DNA from: an uncultured Pseudomonadota bacterium
Lineage (GTDB): Bacteria > Pseudomonadota > Gammaproteobacteria > Steroidobacterales > Steroidobacteraceae
Direction: 5' to 3'
NCBI GenBank assembly: GCA_946479515.1
Contig: CAMLGF010000050.1
Span: forward strand, 1 to 26,425
Length of the DNA stretch: 26,425 nt
Shown piece by piece: positions 7,258 to 15,066 of the stretch; the first letter of the stretch is position 1; each line of letters begins with the position of its first letter. The notes below the pieces were generated by a model. It did no database searches, had not been told where the DNA came from, and was given only the letters and a program-made list of their open reading frames with translations. The translations under genes and the position numbers were made by a program.

Positions 7258-9486
7258 ATGAAGAGGCTAATCGCAGCCGTCGCACTGGCCGCCATCGTCA
7301 CGGCCGGTTGCTCGAGCTCGGTGGATAACGGGCCGGACGTGACACCCACGGATCCGACCACCGGCAACGGCAATCCGAGCGGCGCGAATCCCCCGGCGGG
7401 CGCGGCGGCCACCGCGGCACGTTTCCAGCCGGCACAGGGTGTGTTCCCCTTCCCGAACGATCTGTACTTCTCCGGCACGACAGATGGCACGCTGAACATC
7501 CAGCCGGCGAACGGCCTGATCCCGCAGCAGGTGGGGCTCAACGCGCTCGATGGCTGGTCGACCACCGCACCGATTCGCGTGAACTTCGGCGGGCCGCTCA
7601 ACCCGGCTTCGTTCTCCGGCGCGACGGTGCGCATCTACCAGGTGACCGTGAGCAACACCACGAAGGCCGTATCCGGCTTCACCCGCGTTCTGACTTACGG
7701 CACCGATTACACCGCCGGCCTGGCAACCGACACCGGCATCGGTCCCACCATCCTCGAAATACGCCTGCTGCGTCCGCTGGAACCGTCGTCAGGTCCGTTG
7801 GCGCCCACCGATCCGCTGCCGCCCGGCACGGGATACCTGGTGGTGCTCACCAACGGCATCACCATGGCCGATGGCTCGGCCGCCACGGCCGATCGTGACT
7901 ACGCGACCATCAAGACCACGCTCGGCGCCACCGTCAATCCGGCGAACTGCGCCACACTGCCGAATGCGCCCATGCAGGGCGCCTGCGGCTTTACCGCCTC
8001 GCACTACGCTGTGGCCGCCAATCCGGGGCTGGGCGCCGCGGCGGTGGATCCCGCGAGCGTCATCGTCTCGTTCCACTTCAGCACGCAGGCAACGCGCGAC
8101 ACCATGCGCATTCTCGGCCAGCTGATCTATCTCGCGCCGCCGCCGGCCATCGGCGTGAGCGCCGCGCCGGGCATTTCGTTGGCGGACCTCAATCCGGCGC
8201 TGCCGCCGATTGCGAACGCGCGCTTCGGCACGGTGACCGTGCCTTACTACTCCTACATCCCCACCGCGCAGGCGCCGGGCGGCATCAGCACCGACGCCAA
8301 CATCCTGCGCCGCTCCTGGACGGCCGCCAGCGCGCCACCGGCCCCGCTGACCGATCCGAACAACGAACGCAATCTCACGCGCTACAACCCGGTGCCGGGG
8401 TTGGTGGCAAACAAGCAGATTCCGTTGCTGGTCACCGTACCCAACGCCAACGCGGGCGCCGCCGGCGTGAAGCCGGCCGAAGGCTGGCCCGTGGTGATCT
8501 TCCAGCATGGCATCACCGGTGACCGCAGCCAGGCACTGGCGATCGCCGGCGCCTTCGCGTCGCAGGGCTGGGTGGTGGCCGCGGTCGACCTCCCGCTGCA
8601 CGGCATCACCTCGACGGCGAGCCCGCTATACCAGGCGTCGAACGAACAGACGTTCAATCTCGATCTCGTGGTGAATGCCACGGGCGCCAGCGGCCAGGAC
8701 ACCCTCATCGATCCGTCGGGTACGCACTTCATCAATCTCACGTTCCCGCTCGCGAGCCGGGACAACCTGCGGCAGGCAGCGGTCAACATGCTCGCGCTCA
8801 CGCGCGCGCTGCCCACTCTCGATCTCGACGGCGACCCGGACACTGTCGACGTGAATCCCGGTCGCATCGCCTTCGTGGGCATGTCGTTGGGCAGCATCAC
8901 GGGCATCGTCTACGGTGCCTCGCTGCCCAATCCGGCGCTGGTGAAGACCATGGCATTCTCGGTGCCGGGCGGCGGCGTGGCCGAGCTGCTGCGTGACTCC
9001 GCCAGCTTCGGGCCGCGCATCAACGCCGGCTTGCAGGCACAGGGACTGCTCGCGGGCACCACGCTCTACAACCAGTTCTTTCGCGACGCGCAGGCCATCG
9101 TCGACGCCGGCGATTCGCTCAACTACGTCGCGGCGGCGGCGGGCGCCCCGGGGCGGGCTATCTACCTGTCGCAGGTGGTGGGTACGGATCCACCGCCACC
9201 GAATCCCGATCAGGTGATCCCCAACTCGGCGACCCAGCGACTGATCACTGCCATCGAGGGCGCGGGCATCACCTTCCCGCGGCGCTCCAGCGGCGTGAAT
9301 CTCGGCTCTGGCTACGTGAACTTCATCGCGGGTGATCACGGCTCGCTGCTGTCGCCGGTCGCCAGCGCCGCGACCACGGTGGAGATGCAGACCGAGGCGG
9401 CGACGTTCACGGTGAGCGGCAACCCGGCCGCCGGCACCGGTACGCCGGTGATCAGCATCGCCAACACGGCCGTGGTTCAACCTTAG
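7258..9486 (+). CDS. VolA/Pla-1-type surface lipoprotein lipase
   Basis: The 742-residue product has a lipoprotein signal (MKRLIAAVALAAIVTAGC, lipid-modified Cys18) and a Ser/Pro/Thr-rich linker. Then comes a lipase N-terminal domain (FPFPNDLYF, about 60-70) typical of the bacterial virulence-factor lipase family that includes Vibrio VolA. The catalytic alpha/beta-hydrolase part contains oxyanion QHGITGDRS (His417-Gly418), nucleophile Ser543 in GMSLG, probable acid Asp651 in PNPDQVIP and His694 in GDHGSLL. By analogy it hydrolyses lipids or lysophospholipids at the outer surface. ATG at 7258 has AGGAG 7 nt upstream; longer in-frame readings overlap rsmD and are discounted. It interrupts the usual rsmD/ftsY divergence. 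Confidence 0.88.
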   Translation: MKRLIAAVALAAIVTAGCSSSVDNGPDVTPTDPTTGNGNPSGANPPAGAAATAARFQPAQGVFPFPNDLYFSGTTDGTLNIQPANGLIPQQVGLNALDGWSTTAPIRVNFGGPLNPASFSGATVRIYQVTVSNTTKAVSGFTRVLTYGTDYTAGLATDTGIGPTILEIRLLRPLEPSSGPLAPTDPLPPGTGYLVVLTNGITMADGSAATADRDYATIKTTLGATVNPANCATLPNAPMQGACGFTASHYAVAANPGLGAAAVDPASVIVSFHFSTQATRDTMRILGQLIYLAPPPAIGVSAAPGISLADLNPALPPIANARFGTVTVPYYSYIPTAQAPGGISTDANILRRSWTAASAPPAPLTDPNNERNLTRYNPVPGLVANKQIPLLVTVPNANAGAAGVKPAEGWPVVIFQHGITGDRSQALAIAGAFASQGWVVAAVDLPLHGITSTASPLYQASNEQTFNLDLVVNATGASGQDTLIDPSGTHFINLTFPLASRDNLRQAAVNMLALTRALPTLDLDGDPDTVDVNPGRIAFVGMSLGSITGIVYGASLPNPALVKTMAFSVPGGGVAELLRDSASFGPRINAGLQAQGLLAGTTLYNQFFRDAQAIVDAGDSLNYVAAAAGAPGRAIYLSQVVGTDPPPPNPDQVIPNSATQRLITAIEGAGITFPRRSSGVNLGSGYVNFIAGDHGSLLSPVASAATTVEMQTEAATFTVSGNPAAGTGTPVISIANTAVVQP

Positions 9487-9500
9487 GCCACGGCTGCCGG

Positions 9501-9519
9501 GAGCGGTGCGGCCCCGCTC
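9501..9519 (+). terminator. Weak hairpin after the lipase gene
   Basis: GAGCGG and CCGCTC form a short stem 14 nt after the stop, without a clear T-tract. It is a possible Rho-assisted 3' end, of low certainty. Confidence 0.25.
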
Positions 9520-9539
9520 TCTTCGATATGGCTGGATTG

Positions 9540-9569
9540 GGGGTCAGAGTGCAAACTCTGACCCCTTTT
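9540..9569. repeat. REP-like palindrome GGGGTCAGAGT...ACTCTGACCCC
   Basis: Two perfect 11-nt arms at 9540-9550 and 9555-9565 flank a GCAA loop and are followed by TTTT. A degenerate inverted partner (GACCCCCAT) follows near 9596-9604. The arrangement fits a REP doublet. The T-run also lets it act as a terminator for the lipase gene before ftsY. Confidence 0.65.
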
Positions 9570-9618
9570 CACATCCGATGAACGAATCGGGCCCGACCCC
9601 CATTTCTGCCACTTCTGA

Positions 9619-10587
9619 GTGACCCTCGCGGAGACGACGTTGGCCGACGCCAAGCAACCTTCTTTCTTTTCACGCATGCGTGCCAAGCTCAATCGGCCTG
9701 GCTCGTGGCTCTCGTATGACCTCGCGAACCTGGTGCCCGGGCGCAAGATCGACGCGGAAATCCTCGACGAGCTGGAAACCCGCCTGCTCTCCGCCGACGT
9801 CGGCGTGGAAGCCACGCAGCAGATTCTCGACGACCTGCGCAATCGCGTGGCACGCAAGGAACTCGACGACGTCGACAAGCTCATCGTCGCGCTCACGGAT
9901 GCCATCACCGCCATCCTGCTACCCTCGCAGCAGCCACTGAACATCGATTCACACCGGCCCTTCGTACTGCTCGTCGTCGGCGTGAATGGCTCGGGCAAGA
10001 CCACGACCATCGGCAAGCTGGCGCGACGATTCGCGGACGCGCGCAAGCAGGTGCTGCTCGCCGCCGGCGATACCTTTCGAGCCGCGGCAATCGAGCAGCT
10101 CGGCGTCTGGGCGGAGCGGGCCGGCGCGGACATCATCCAGCAGCAGGCGGGTGCGGATCCGGGCGCCGTGGTCTTCGACGCGGTCACGGCGGCGCGTTCG
10201 CGCAAGGCCGACGTGGTCATCATCGATACCGCTGGCCGGTTGCACAGCCAGTCGCATCTCATGGATGAGCTCAGGAAGGTGCGCCGGGTGATCCAGCGCG
10301 TGGAACCCTCGGCGCCGCACGAGGTCTTGTTGGTGCTGGATGCCAACCAGGGACAGAATGCACTCACCCAAGCCCAACAATTCCAGGAAGCCGTGGGCGT
10401 CACCGGCCTGGTGCTCACCAAACTCGACGGTACCGCCAAAGGCGGCATCGTGATCGCCATTGCGCGCAAGTTGCGGCTGCCCATCCGTTTCATCGGCCTG
10501 GGCGAACAGGCGGAAGACTTCGGCGAATTCGACGCACGGGCGTTCGCCACGGCGCTGGTCTCCGGCAACAGCCTCGCAAACGGATAA
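9619..10587 (+). CDS. ftsY: Signal recognition particle receptor FtsY
   Basis: FtsY is the SRP receptor GTPase that delivers ribosome-nascent chain complexes to SecYEG at the inner membrane. The NG domain is complete: N domain at about 30-100, G1 VGVNGSGKTTTIGKL from about 120, DTAGR at 202-206 and TKLDGTAKGG at 266-275. At 322 residues it lacks the long acidic A domain of E. coli FtsY and begins with a short amphipathic lead (FFSRMRAKLNRPG). The GTG at 9619 is the longest start; TTG at 9640 with GGAG upstream, or ATG at 9676, are real alternatives. It heads the ftsY-ftsE-ftsX-rpoH block. Confidence 0.95.
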   Translation: MTLAETTLADAKQPSFFSRMRAKLNRPGSWLSYDLANLVPGRKIDAEILDELETRLLSADVGVEATQQILDDLRNRVARKELDDVDKLIVALTDAITAILLPSQQPLNIDSHRPFVLLVVGVNGSGKTTTIGKLARRFADARKQVLLAAGDTFRAAAIEQLGVWAERAGADIIQQQAGADPGAVVFDAVTAARSRKADVVIIDTAGRLHSQSHLMDELRKVRRVIQRVEPSAPHEVLLVLDANQGQNALTQAQQFQEAVGVTGLVLTKLDGTAKGGIVIAIARKLRLPIRFIGLGEQAEDFGEFDARAFATALVSGNSLANG

Positions 10588-10598
10588 ACTGCCACGCG

Positions 10599-11333
10599 AT
10601 GATCACTTTCGATAATGTCTCGAAGCGCTATCCCAATGGCCGCGAAGCGCTGGCAGGCGTGTCATTCCAGATCCAGCCCGGCGAGTTCGTGTTCCTCACC
10701 GGGCGCTCGGGCGCGGGCAAGAGCAGCGTGCTCAAGCTGATCGCGCTGCTGGAACGCCCGACCCGCGGCACCGTCACCGTGAGTGGCCAGGACACGGGCA
10801 AACTGCGCGCTCGGAAGATTCCCGCATTCCGCCGCGCCATCGGCGTGGTGTTCCAGGATCACAAACTTCTGCTCGACCGGCCGATCTACGACAACGTGGC
10901 GCTGCCGCTGGTCGTGGCCGGCACACCGCTCAAGGAGATCGACCGACGGGTGCGTGCCGCGCTGGACCAGGTCGGGCTGCTGGGCCGCGAGCGCTCCTCT
11001 CCCCTCGAGCTTTCCGTCGGCGAGCAGCAGCGAGTCGGCATCGCGCGCGCGGTCATCAGCAAGCCGCAATTGCTGATCGCGGACGAACCCACGGGCAACC
11101 TCGATCCCGGTCTGGCCGTGGAAGTCATGAAGGTGTTCAAGCGATTCCAGGAAGTGGGCGTGACGGTGATCATCGCCTCGCACGATCCGCACCTGGTGGA
11201 GCAGTTCGGCCAGCGCGAAATCGTGCTCGACGGCGGCCGCATCGGCACCGACAGCTATCACGCCGGCTACCATGCGCGCATGACCGCGACGGCGCCGCGA
11301 CTTGGCGACCTGCCGAACATCGTGCTCAAATGA
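10599..11333 (+). CDS. ftsE: Cell division ATP-binding protein FtsE
   Basis: FtsE is the ABC-type ATPase of FtsEX, which activates septal peptidoglycan hydrolases through periplasmic partners. It shows Walker A GRSGAGKSS (35-43), signature LSVGEQQ (138-144), Walker B LLIADEP (158-164) and the H-loop IIASHD. At 244 residues it is about 20 longer than typical FtsE because of a C-terminal extension after ILDGGRIG-type sequence. It starts 11 nt after ftsY, and its TGA overlaps the ftsX ATG (ATGA), indicating translational coupling. Confidence 0.96.
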   Translation: MITFDNVSKRYPNGREALAGVSFQIQPGEFVFLTGRSGAGKSSVLKLIALLERPTRGTVTVSGQDTGKLRARKIPAFRRAIGVVFQDHKLLLDRPIYDNVALPLVVAGTPLKEIDRRVRAALDQVGLLGRERSSPLELSVGEQQRVGIARAVISKPQLLIADEPTGNLDPGLAVEVMKVFKRFQEVGVTVIIASHDPHLVEQFGQREIVLDGGRIGTDSYHAGYHARMTATAPRLGDLPNIVLK

Positions 11334-12259
11334 GCGGCGCGGTTTCCTCCTACATCACGCGGCATCTGCAGGCCCTGTTCGGTGCGCTGGGCAAACTGGT
11401 GCGCGCGCCCCTCGCAACCTTGCTGACGCTCATGGTAATCGGGGTGGCGCTGGCATTGCCCGCCGGGCTTGGACTGCTGGTCAAGAATCTGCGCTCGGCG
11501 ACTGGCGAACTCGGCAACGCGCTCGACTTCTCCGTGCATTTCAAGCTCGGCACGCCCATCGAGCGCGTGCAGCAGGTGGCGAAGAGCGCCCGCGAACGCC
11601 CCGAAGTGGAAGCGGTGACGGTGACCACGGCGGAAGAGGCGCTGCAGGAATTCAAGCAGGCCTCGGGGTTCGGCGACGCGCTTTCCGCGCTCACCGACAA
11701 TCCACTGCCGCATCACCTGGTGGTGCGCCCCGCACCCTCGGCCAGCGGGCCCACCGAAGTGGAGAATCTGCGGCGCTACTTCGCGGCCTTTCCCGAGGTG
11801 GACCTGGTGCAGCTCGACCTCGACTGGGTGCGTCGTCTGCACTCGTTGCTCGACGTGCTGCGGCGCATGTTCTGGGTGGTGGTCGCCGTCCTGGGACTCG
11901 GCGTCCTGGCGGTCATCGGCAATACCATCCGCCTGGAAATCCAGCATCGCCGGCCGGAGATCGAAGTCACCAAGCTCGTCGGCGGTTCGAACGCCTTCGT
12001 GCGCCGGCCATTTCTGTATACCGGGCTCTTCTACGGGCTTGGCGGCGCCTTGCTTGCCTCGTTGATCCTCCTCGGCGGCATGGCCTATCTGGGGCGAGCC
12101 ATTGGCGACCTGTCCGCGCAATACGGCGGGCGGTTCGTCATCGAGGGGCCCGGTCTTCGCGGCATCGGGATTCTGGCCGGCGTGGGCGCCGCGCTCGGCT
12201 GGATGGGGGCCCTCGTCTCGACCGGGCGCCATCTTCGGGCCATCGAGCCCCGCGCCTGA
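11330..12259 (+). CDS. ftsX: Cell division permease-like protein FtsX
   Basis: The 309-residue protein is the membrane partner of FtsE. It has a cytoplasmic N-terminus, a first membrane helix at about 28-51, a periplasmic loop of roughly 125 residues that contacts hydrolase activators, and three more helices at about 181-200, 231-252 and 278-297. The motif EIQHRRPEIEVTKLVGGSNAFVRRPF after helix 2 is strongly characteristic of FtsX. The ATG overlaps the ftsE stop by 1 nt (ATGA). Length and topology are normal. Confidence 0.96.
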   Translation: MSGAVSSYITRHLQALFGALGKLVRAPLATLLTLMVIGVALALPAGLGLLVKNLRSATGELGNALDFSVHFKLGTPIERVQQVAKSARERPEVEAVTVTTAEEALQEFKQASGFGDALSALTDNPLPHHLVVRPAPSASGPTEVENLRRYFAAFPEVDLVQLDLDWVRRLHSLLDVLRRMFWVVVAVLGLGVLAVIGNTIRLEIQHRRPEIEVTKLVGGSNAFVRRPFLYTGLFYGLGGALLASLILLGGMAYLGRAIGDLSAQYGGRFVIEGPGLRGIGILAGVGAALGWMGALVSTGRHLRAIEPRA

Positions 12260-12327
12260 GCCTTTCGTTCTGATTCAATAACTTATGGTTCTGATCCCCC
12301 GTTGGGGAGATGGAACTGAGGGGGCCT

Positions 12328-12354
12328 TTAGCACTCTAATCCCGCGACTGCTAA
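12328..12354 (+). promoter_or_regulatory. CIRCE-like HrcA operator upstream of rpoH
   Basis: TTAGCACTC at 12328-12336, nine intervening bases, and GACTGCTAA at 12346-12354 match the CIRCE consensus TTAGCACTC-N9-GAGTGCTAA at 17 of 18 arm positions with exact spacing. CIRCE is the binding site of the heat-shock repressor HrcA. It overlaps the likely rpoH promoter, as expected for a repressor site. Confidence 0.75.
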
Positions 12355-12357
12355 AAT
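12328..12357 (+). promoter_or_regulatory. Candidate rpoH promoter overlapping CIRCE
   Basis: TTAGCA (12328-12333) and TAAAAT (12352-12357) are spaced by 18 nt and resemble sigma-70 -35 and -10 boxes. Transcription would begin near 12364 and give a leader of about 40 nt before ATG 12404, whose RBS AGAGGAGG lies at 12386-12393. Confidence 0.5.
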
Positions 12358-12403
12358 CCCGAGCCATCGAGAGGAGCAGTCAACTAGAGGAGGTTTCCCC
12401 GAG

Positions 12404-13297
12404 ATGACCGCCACTGCCCTGTCTGCCAATGCCATCGTCGCCCGCCCCGGCGATTTCTTCCTGTCGGGTCCGGTCGGCAGTTTCGACGCGTACATGGACA
12501 AGGTGAGCCGCATCCCCGTGCTGTCGCGCGAGGATGAGTCGGAGCTCGCCAGCCGCTTCCGCAATGAGGGCGACCTCGACGCCGCCCGTCAGCTGGTGCT
12601 GTCGCACCTGCGCTTCGTGGTGCACATCGCGCGCGGCTATTCGGGCTACGGCCTGCCGCTCGGCGATGTCGTGCAGGAAGGCAACGTCGGCCTCATGAAG
12701 GCCGTGAAGCGTTTCGACCCGACCGTGGGCGTGCGTCTGGTGTCCTTCGCGGTCCACTGGATCCGCGCCGAAATCCACGAGTACGTGCTGCGCAACTGGC
12801 GCTTGGTGAAGGTCGCCACCACCAAGGCGCAGCGCAAGCTGTTCTTCAATCTGCGCAAGATGAAGAAGAACCTCGCGTGGCTGACCGCCGAGGAAACCCA
12901 GGCCGTGGCCCGCGACCTCAAGGTCTCGCCCGAGGAAGTGACCGAGATGGAAAAGCGCCTCGCGGCGCGCGACCTTTCCTTCGACCCCGTGCCGGACACC
13001 GGCAGTGAGGAGGGCGACGAAACCTACTCTCCGGCCGCCTATCTACCCGCGCCCGACGCGGACCCGGCCGTGCAGATCGAGAATGCCGAGTGGGAAGACA
13101 CCACCGGCGACCGTCTGCAGGCAGCGATGAAGACGCTCGACCCGCGCGCCCGCGACATCCTCGTGAGCCGCTGGACGGGCGAGGCCAGTGCCACGCTGCA
13201 CGACCTGGCGGACAAGTACGGCGTCTCGGCCGAGCGTGTGCGCCAGATCGAGGCCAACGCCATCAAGAAGCTTCGTGGCCTCATGTCCGGTCTCTGA
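12404..13297 (+). CDS. rpoH: Heat-shock sigma factor RpoH (sigma-32)
   Basis: The 297-residue sigma factor directs RNA polymerase to heat-shock promoters. It has region 2 (LRFVVHIARGYSGYGLPLGD, then GNVGLMKAVKRFDP and HWIRAEIHEYVL), and the diagnostic RpoH box QRKLFFNLRK (143-152) that distinguishes sigma-32 from RpoD and RpoS. Region 4.2 has the HTH LADKYGVSAERVRQIEANAIKKL near the C-terminus. A strong SD sequence precedes the ATG by 10 nt. It follows ftsX with a 144-nt gap holding its own promoter and a CIRCE-like operator, and ends in a strong terminator. Confidence 0.97.
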   Translation: MTATALSANAIVARPGDFFLSGPVGSFDAYMDKVSRIPVLSREDESELASRFRNEGDLDAARQLVLSHLRFVVHIARGYSGYGLPLGDVVQEGNVGLMKAVKRFDPTVGVRLVSFAVHWIRAEIHEYVLRNWRLVKVATTKAQRKLFFNLRKMKKNLAWLTAEETQAVARDLKVSPEEVTEMEKRLAARDLSFDPVPDTGSEEGDETYSPAAYLPAPDADPAVQIENAEWEDTTGDRLQAAMKTLDPRARDILVSRWTGEASATLHDLADKYGVSAERVRQIEANAIKKLRGLMSGL

Positions 13298-13323
13298 GCC
13301 GGCGGTCAACGACCCTCGTCAGA

Positions 13324-13358
13324 CGAAGCCCCGGCCCTGACCGGGGCTTCGCCTTTTT
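13324..13358 (+). terminator. Intrinsic terminator of rpoH
   Basis: CGAAGCCCCGG (13324-13334) pairs with CCGGGGCTTCG (13341-13351) around a 6-nt loop, followed by CC and TTTTT. Confidence 0.9.
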
Positions 13359-13413
13359 CGATGATTAGATTTTTTGTTGTGGCGGCCGGGCGGGCCATGG
13401 ATAAATCCCGCGA

Positions 13414-14262
13414 ATGACACCCACCGACGGCAGCGGCATGGAAAGCAACCTGAATCCGCAGGGCGAGCAGATGGCGGACGAATCGATGGTGCGCACGCTG
13501 GCGGCGCAGATCGAGGCCATCTGGCCGCAGGAGAAAGCGCTCCTCAATTTCTATCGCCTGCCGCGCCAGGCGCGCGTGCTGGATGTGGGCGCAGGCACCG
13601 GCGAGTTCAGCGCGCGGCTGGCGGAGTACCTGCCCGAGTCGCAGGTACTCGGGGTCGAGTTGCTGCCCGGCTCGGTGGAGCTGGCACGACGCAAGCATTC
13701 CGCGTTGGCGCCGCGCCTGCGGTTCGAAGTGGGCGACGCCTTCAACCTCTCGCTTCCCGACGACTCCTTCGATCTCGTGGCCAACCGACACATGCTCCAA
13801 TCGGTGCCGCACGTCGACCGCATACTCGCCGAGCTGGTACGGGTGACGCGCCCCGGGGGCCGCGTGCACGTGCTCGCCGAGGATTACGCCATGCTGCACA
13901 TGATGTCGGGCCCGCTGGATCCGGATGTGTTCTGGCGCAAGGGTCCGGTGGAGTTTGCCGAGCGCACCGGCACCGACTCGCGCATCGGCCGGCGCGCCTG
14001 GACGCTGATGCGTGCCGCCGGTCTGAAAGACGTGCGCGTGGACTACGTCATCGTCGACACCCTGCGGGTGCCGCGCCGGGTATTCGCAGACATCATCACG
14101 GCCTGGCGGGACGGCTATGTGGATGCCCTCTCGACGGCAGATTTCCCACCGGCGCTGGTGCATCAGCACTTCGATGAGATCATCGCGAGCATCGAGAATC
14201 CGGATCACTATGCCGTCTGGCACGTGCCCATTGTTTCGGGAGTGAAACCTTCTCGGGACTGA
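13414..14262 (+). CDS. Class I SAM-dependent methyltransferase
   Basis: The 282-residue protein carries the Rossmann motif I ARVLDVGAGTGEFSARL (about 53-69). An acidic motif II follows at GVELLPGSVELARR, with motif IV-like DDSFDLVANRHMLQSVPHVD and RVTRPGGRVHVLAEDYAML. These place it in the Methyltransf_11/25 group, which acts on small molecules or unidentified acceptors; the substrate cannot be told from sequence. ATGs at 13438 and 13471 are possible shorter starts. It stands alone between the rpoH terminator and a bidirectional terminator shared with the convergent OmpA-family gene. Confidence 0.85.
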   Translation: MTPTDGSGMESNLNPQGEQMADESMVRTLAAQIEAIWPQEKALLNFYRLPRQARVLDVGAGTGEFSARLAEYLPESQVLGVELLPGSVELARRKHSALAPRLRFEVGDAFNLSLPDDSFDLVANRHMLQSVPHVDRILAELVRVTRPGGRVHVLAEDYAMLHMMSGPLDPDVFWRKGPVEFAERTGTDSRIGRRAWTLMRAAGLKDVRVDYVIVDTLRVPRRVFADIITAWRDGYVDALSTADFPPALVHQHFDEIIASIENPDHYAVWHVPIVSGVKPSRD

Positions 14263-14273
14263 CGCCGCGGAAG

Positions 14274-14300
14274 GAAAACGGCGGCCGCGAGGGCCGCCGT
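14274..14300. terminator. Terminator between convergent methyltransferase and OmpA-family genes
   Basis: ACGGCGGCC (14278-14286) pairs with GGCCGCCGT (14292-14300) across a 5-nt loop. On the minus strand it is followed by TTTTCC, so it chiefly terminates the OmpA-family gene; on the plus strand there is no T-run. Confidence 0.65.
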
Positions 14301-14306
14301 CCGTAG

Positions 14307-14984
14307 TCAGCCCTCGGTGATGGGCTGCAGTTTGAGCTCCACGCGGCGGTTCTGCTGCTTGCCTTCGGCGGTGGAGTTGCTGGCAATGGGGCTGCCTTCG
14401 CCCTTGCCCACTGCCACGATGCGCTGGGAATTCACCCCATGCGACTGCAGGTAGCTGCCCACCGAATTCGCACGCTGCTGTGACAGTTGCAGGTTGTACT
14501 GGTCGCTGCCATCGCTGTCGGTGTGGCCTTCCACGTCGATGAGCGTCTTGTCGAACTCCTTGAGCACCAGGGTCACCGAGTCGAGCACCTGGTAGAAGCC
14601 CGCGTTCAGGTCGGCACTGGCCGTCTTGAAGGTGATGTTGCCCGGCATGTTGAGGATGAGGTCATTGCCATTGCGAGTGACCGACACGCCGGTGCCCTGC
14701 AGCTGCGCGCGCAGCTTGGCTTCCTGGCGGTCCATGTAGGCGCCCACCCCGGCACCCGTGAGCGCGCCGACTCCAGCGCCGATGAGCGCGCGCTTGCGCC
14801 GCTCCTTGGAGTTGTCGCCCGTGGCCGCGCCGAGCACGGCTCCCGCGAGCGCGCCGATGCCCGCTCCCTTGGACGCCTTGTTCACCTTCTTCTCGCCGGT
14901 GTACGCGTCCGTGGTGGTGCAGCCGGCGACGGTCAATGAAGCCGCGAGGGCTAACAATGTGCCTTTGATCAACGTTGCTTTCAT
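14307..14984 (-). CDS. OmpA-family lipoprotein with glycine zipper (YiaD-like)
   Basis: The 225-residue protein starts with a lipoprotein signal, MKATLIKGTLLALAASLTVA-GC, giving lipid-modified Cys22. Next comes a glycine-zipper segment (GAGIGALAGAVLGAATG and IGAGVGALTGAGVGAY, about 45-85). It ends in an OmpA-like peptidoglycan-binding domain with IDVEGHTDSDGSDQYNLQLS, QRANSVGSYL and NRRVELKL. It is expected in the outer membrane, tethered to peptidoglycan. The ATG at 14984 has AAGGAG just upstream and begins the signal peptide; longer frames are not credible. A hairpin at 15005-15029 lies just upstream of its RBS. Confidence 0.93.
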   Translation of the reverse strand: MKATLIKGTLLALAASLTVAGCTTTDAYTGEKKVNKASKGAGIGALAGAVLGAATGDNSKERRKRALIGAGVGALTGAGVGAYMDRQEAKLRAQLQGTGVSVTRNGNDLILNMPGNITFKTASADLNAGFYQVLDSVTLVLKEFDKTLIDVEGHTDSDGSDQYNLQLSQQRANSVGSYLQSHGVNSQRIVAVGKGEGSPIASNSTAEGKQQNRRVELKLQPITEG

Positions 14985-15004
14985 GCAGTTCTCCTTGCGG
15001 TCCT

Positions 15005-15029
15005 TTCGGCGCTGCATCTGAGCGCCGAA
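15005..15029 (-). terminator. Hairpin between the thioesterase gene and the OmpA-family RBS
   Basis: TTCGGCGCT and AGCGCCGAA form a perfect 9-bp stem with a 7-nt loop about 20 nt upstream of the OmpA-family ATG. With no T-tract it may be a 3' end for the thioesterase transcript or a 5' stabilising structure for the lipoprotein mRNA. Confidence 0.4.
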
Positions 15030-15066
15030 TGAAGGCTGATTCTGTGCGCTGGTTCTCACTCGGCCA

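Noticed and set aside
11302..12273. 323-codon frame overlapping ftsX in another frame
   Set aside because: FtsX motifs and the ATGA overlap with ftsE fix the real frame; the other is Arg/Ala-rich shadow sequence.
12260..12320. Terminator after ftsX (CCCC-GTT-GGGG hairpin)
   Set aside because: The stem is very short and no T-run follows; not strong enough to call.
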